Source: Synechococcus sp. RSCCF101
Lineage (GTDB): Bacteria > Cyanobacteriota > Cyanobacteriia > PCC-6307 > Cyanobiaceae
Reading direction: 5' to 3'
DNA: 64,000 nt
Assembly: GCF_008807075.1 (NCBI RefSeq)
Contig: NZ_CP035632.1
Span: forward strand, 2,108,001-2,172,000
Part shown: one piece after another, positions 63,177 through 64,000 of the stretch
Position numbering within the stretch: position 1 is the first letter of the stretch
Layout of the letters: each line of letters opens with the position of its first letter
Notes under the pieces: model-generated
Told to the model about the DNA's origin: nothing
The model's input: only the letters and a program-made list of their open reading frames with translations
The model's database searches: none
Translations under genes and position numbers: made by a program

Positions 63177-64000
63177 ATGAGCGTGCCCACGGCCATCCTG
63201 CAGCTGATCTGTCCCGATCGCCCCGGGCTGGTGAGCGAGCTCTCGGGCTGGGTGGCGGCCAATGGAGGCAACATCCGCCACGCCGACCACCACACCGATG
63301 CCGATGCGGGTCTGTTCCTGAGCCGCCTGGAGTGGGATCTCGACGGCTTCGGCCTGCCGCGGGAGGCGATCGCACCGGCGACGGAGGCCCTGGCCCAGCG
63401 CCTGCAGGGCCGCTCCTCCCTGCACTTCTCCGATGCCCTCAGCCGGACGGCCATCTTTGTGAGCAAGCAGAGCCACTGCCTGCTCGATCTGCTCTGGCGC
63501 ACCCGCAGCGGTGAGCTGCCGATGGAGGTGCCGCTGGTGGTCTCGAATCACCCCGATCTGCGGCAGGAGGCCGAGGCCTTCGGGAGCCGCTTCGTGCACC
63601 TGCCCGTGAGCCAGGGCAGCCGGGCTGAGGTGGAACAGCAGCAGCTGGAGCTGCTGGCCGCGGAGCGCATCGACCTGGTGGTGCTGGCCAAGTACATGCA
63701 GATCCTCTCGGCCGATTTTCTCGGCCGCTTCGGGGAGGTGATCAACATCCACCACTCCTTCCTGCCGGCCTTCAAGGGCGCCCAGCCCTATCACCGGGCC
63801 TGGGAGCGGGGGGTGAAGCTGATCGGGGCCACCGCCCACTATGTCACCGAGGACCTGGATGACGGCCCGATCATCGAGCAGACCACCGTGCACGTGAGCC
63901 ACCGCGACGAAGTGGAGGATCTGATCCGCAAGGGCCGTGACACCGAGCGACTGGCCCTGGCGCGGGCAGTGCGGCTGCATCTGCGTCGCCAGGTGATGGA
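63177..64000 (+). CDS. purU: Formyltetrahydrofolate deformylase PurU, 3' end cut by the window edge
   Basis: About 274 residues are visible. An N-terminal ACT domain (LQLICPDRPGLVSELSGWVAANGGN) is followed by a formyltransferase-like domain with FVSKQSHCLLDLLW, SNHPDL, VVLAKYMQILS, the active-site INIHHSFLPAFKGA and GATAHYVTEDLDDGPII with its catalytic aspartate. It hydrolyses 10-formyl-THF to THF and formate, and the formate is used by PurT, which is in this window. ATG 63177 gives the normal start; the reading frame is open to the edge and the normal protein is about 285 residues, so only a few residues are missing. Confidence 0.95.
   Translation, partial: MSVPTAILQLICPDRPGLVSELSGWVAANGGNIRHADHHTDADAGLFLSRLEWDLDGFGLPREAIAPATEALAQRLQGRSSLHFSDALSRTAIFVSKQSHCLLDLLWRTRSGELPMEVPLVVSNHPDLRQEAEAFGSRFVHLPVSQGSRAEVEQQQLELLAAERIDLVVLAKYMQILSADFLGRFGEVINIHHSFLPAFKGAQPYHRAWERGVKLIGATAHYVTEDLDDGPIIEQTTVHVSHRDEVEDLIRKGRDTERLALARAVRLHLRRQVM

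Overview
This is a GC-rich (roughly two-thirds G+C by eye) cyanobacterial chromosome segment of the picocyanobacterial (Synechococcus/Cyanobium) type. Evidence for that: a PsbQ lipoprotein, Calvin-cycle type GAPDH (Gap2), a Tic20-family protein, an HpsJ-like protein, DUF502/DUF1400/DUF3134 families typical of cyanobacteria, sucrose-phosphate synthase, and a gene order around dnaN that I recognise from marine picocyanobacteria (dnaN, PRC-barrel protein, purL, purF, gyrA paralog, TPR, queG, HpsJ, DUF502, nusB, ftsY, SpoIIE phosphatase, argH, dusA, grpE, dnaJ, tusA, rsgA, ybaB, murB, murC, gap2, thiL, cyclophilin, efp, accB, pdxA). The density is very high: almost every gap is under 150 bp, many genes overlap by 4-50 bp, and I found no tRNA, rRNA, CRISPR array, insertion sequence or prophage.

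Layout. 1-3 kb: an SNF2-type ATPase running off the left edge, a free-standing HNH nuclease and an SDR-like protein. 3-14.3 kb: housekeeping (pdxA, accB, efp, lumenal cyclophilin, thiL, gap2, murC-murB, ybaB, then the grpE-dnaJ-tusA-rsgA chaperone/ribosome cluster on the minus strand). 14.4-18.7 kb: type IV pilus motor operon pilB-pilT-pilC, with a noticeably lower GC core. 18.7-29.7 kb: HI0933-type flavoprotein, dusA, argH, SpoIIE phosphatase, ftsY, nusB, DUF502, HpsJ-like, queG, TPR. 29.8-38.1 kb: gyrA/parC paralog, purF, purL, PRC-barrel protein and dnaN. 38.15-38.58 kb: the largest non-coding gap (436 bp), between dnaN and thrC, which I propose as the replication-origin region. 38.6-48.8 kb: thrC, a DUF1400-only protein, an ABC1 kinase, recN, uvrA, a DUF1400-alpha/beta hydrolase. 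48.8-58 kb: sucrose-phosphate synthase, purT, small membrane proteins, mraY, argG, rpsF, Tic20, aroE. 58-64 kb: dnaK with a two-hairpin 3' end, pstS with a Pho-box-like upstream site, a glycine-oxidase-like flavoprotein, psbQ, and purU cut by the right edge.

How it fits together: four purine genes (purF, purL, purT, purU) lie in one window, and purU (formate from 10-formyl-THF) would feed purT (formate-dependent). Replication (dnaN, gyrA paralog), repair (recN, uvrA) and protein folding (dnaK, dnaJ, grpE) sit on both sides of the putative origin. I did not find an obviously new multi-gene system such as a defence island; the most interesting material is the dnaN-thrC gap with its clustered short motifs, the Pho-like box that overlaps a neighbouring stop codon, the altered catalytic motifs in sucrose-phosphate synthase, and several conserved but uncharacterised small genes.
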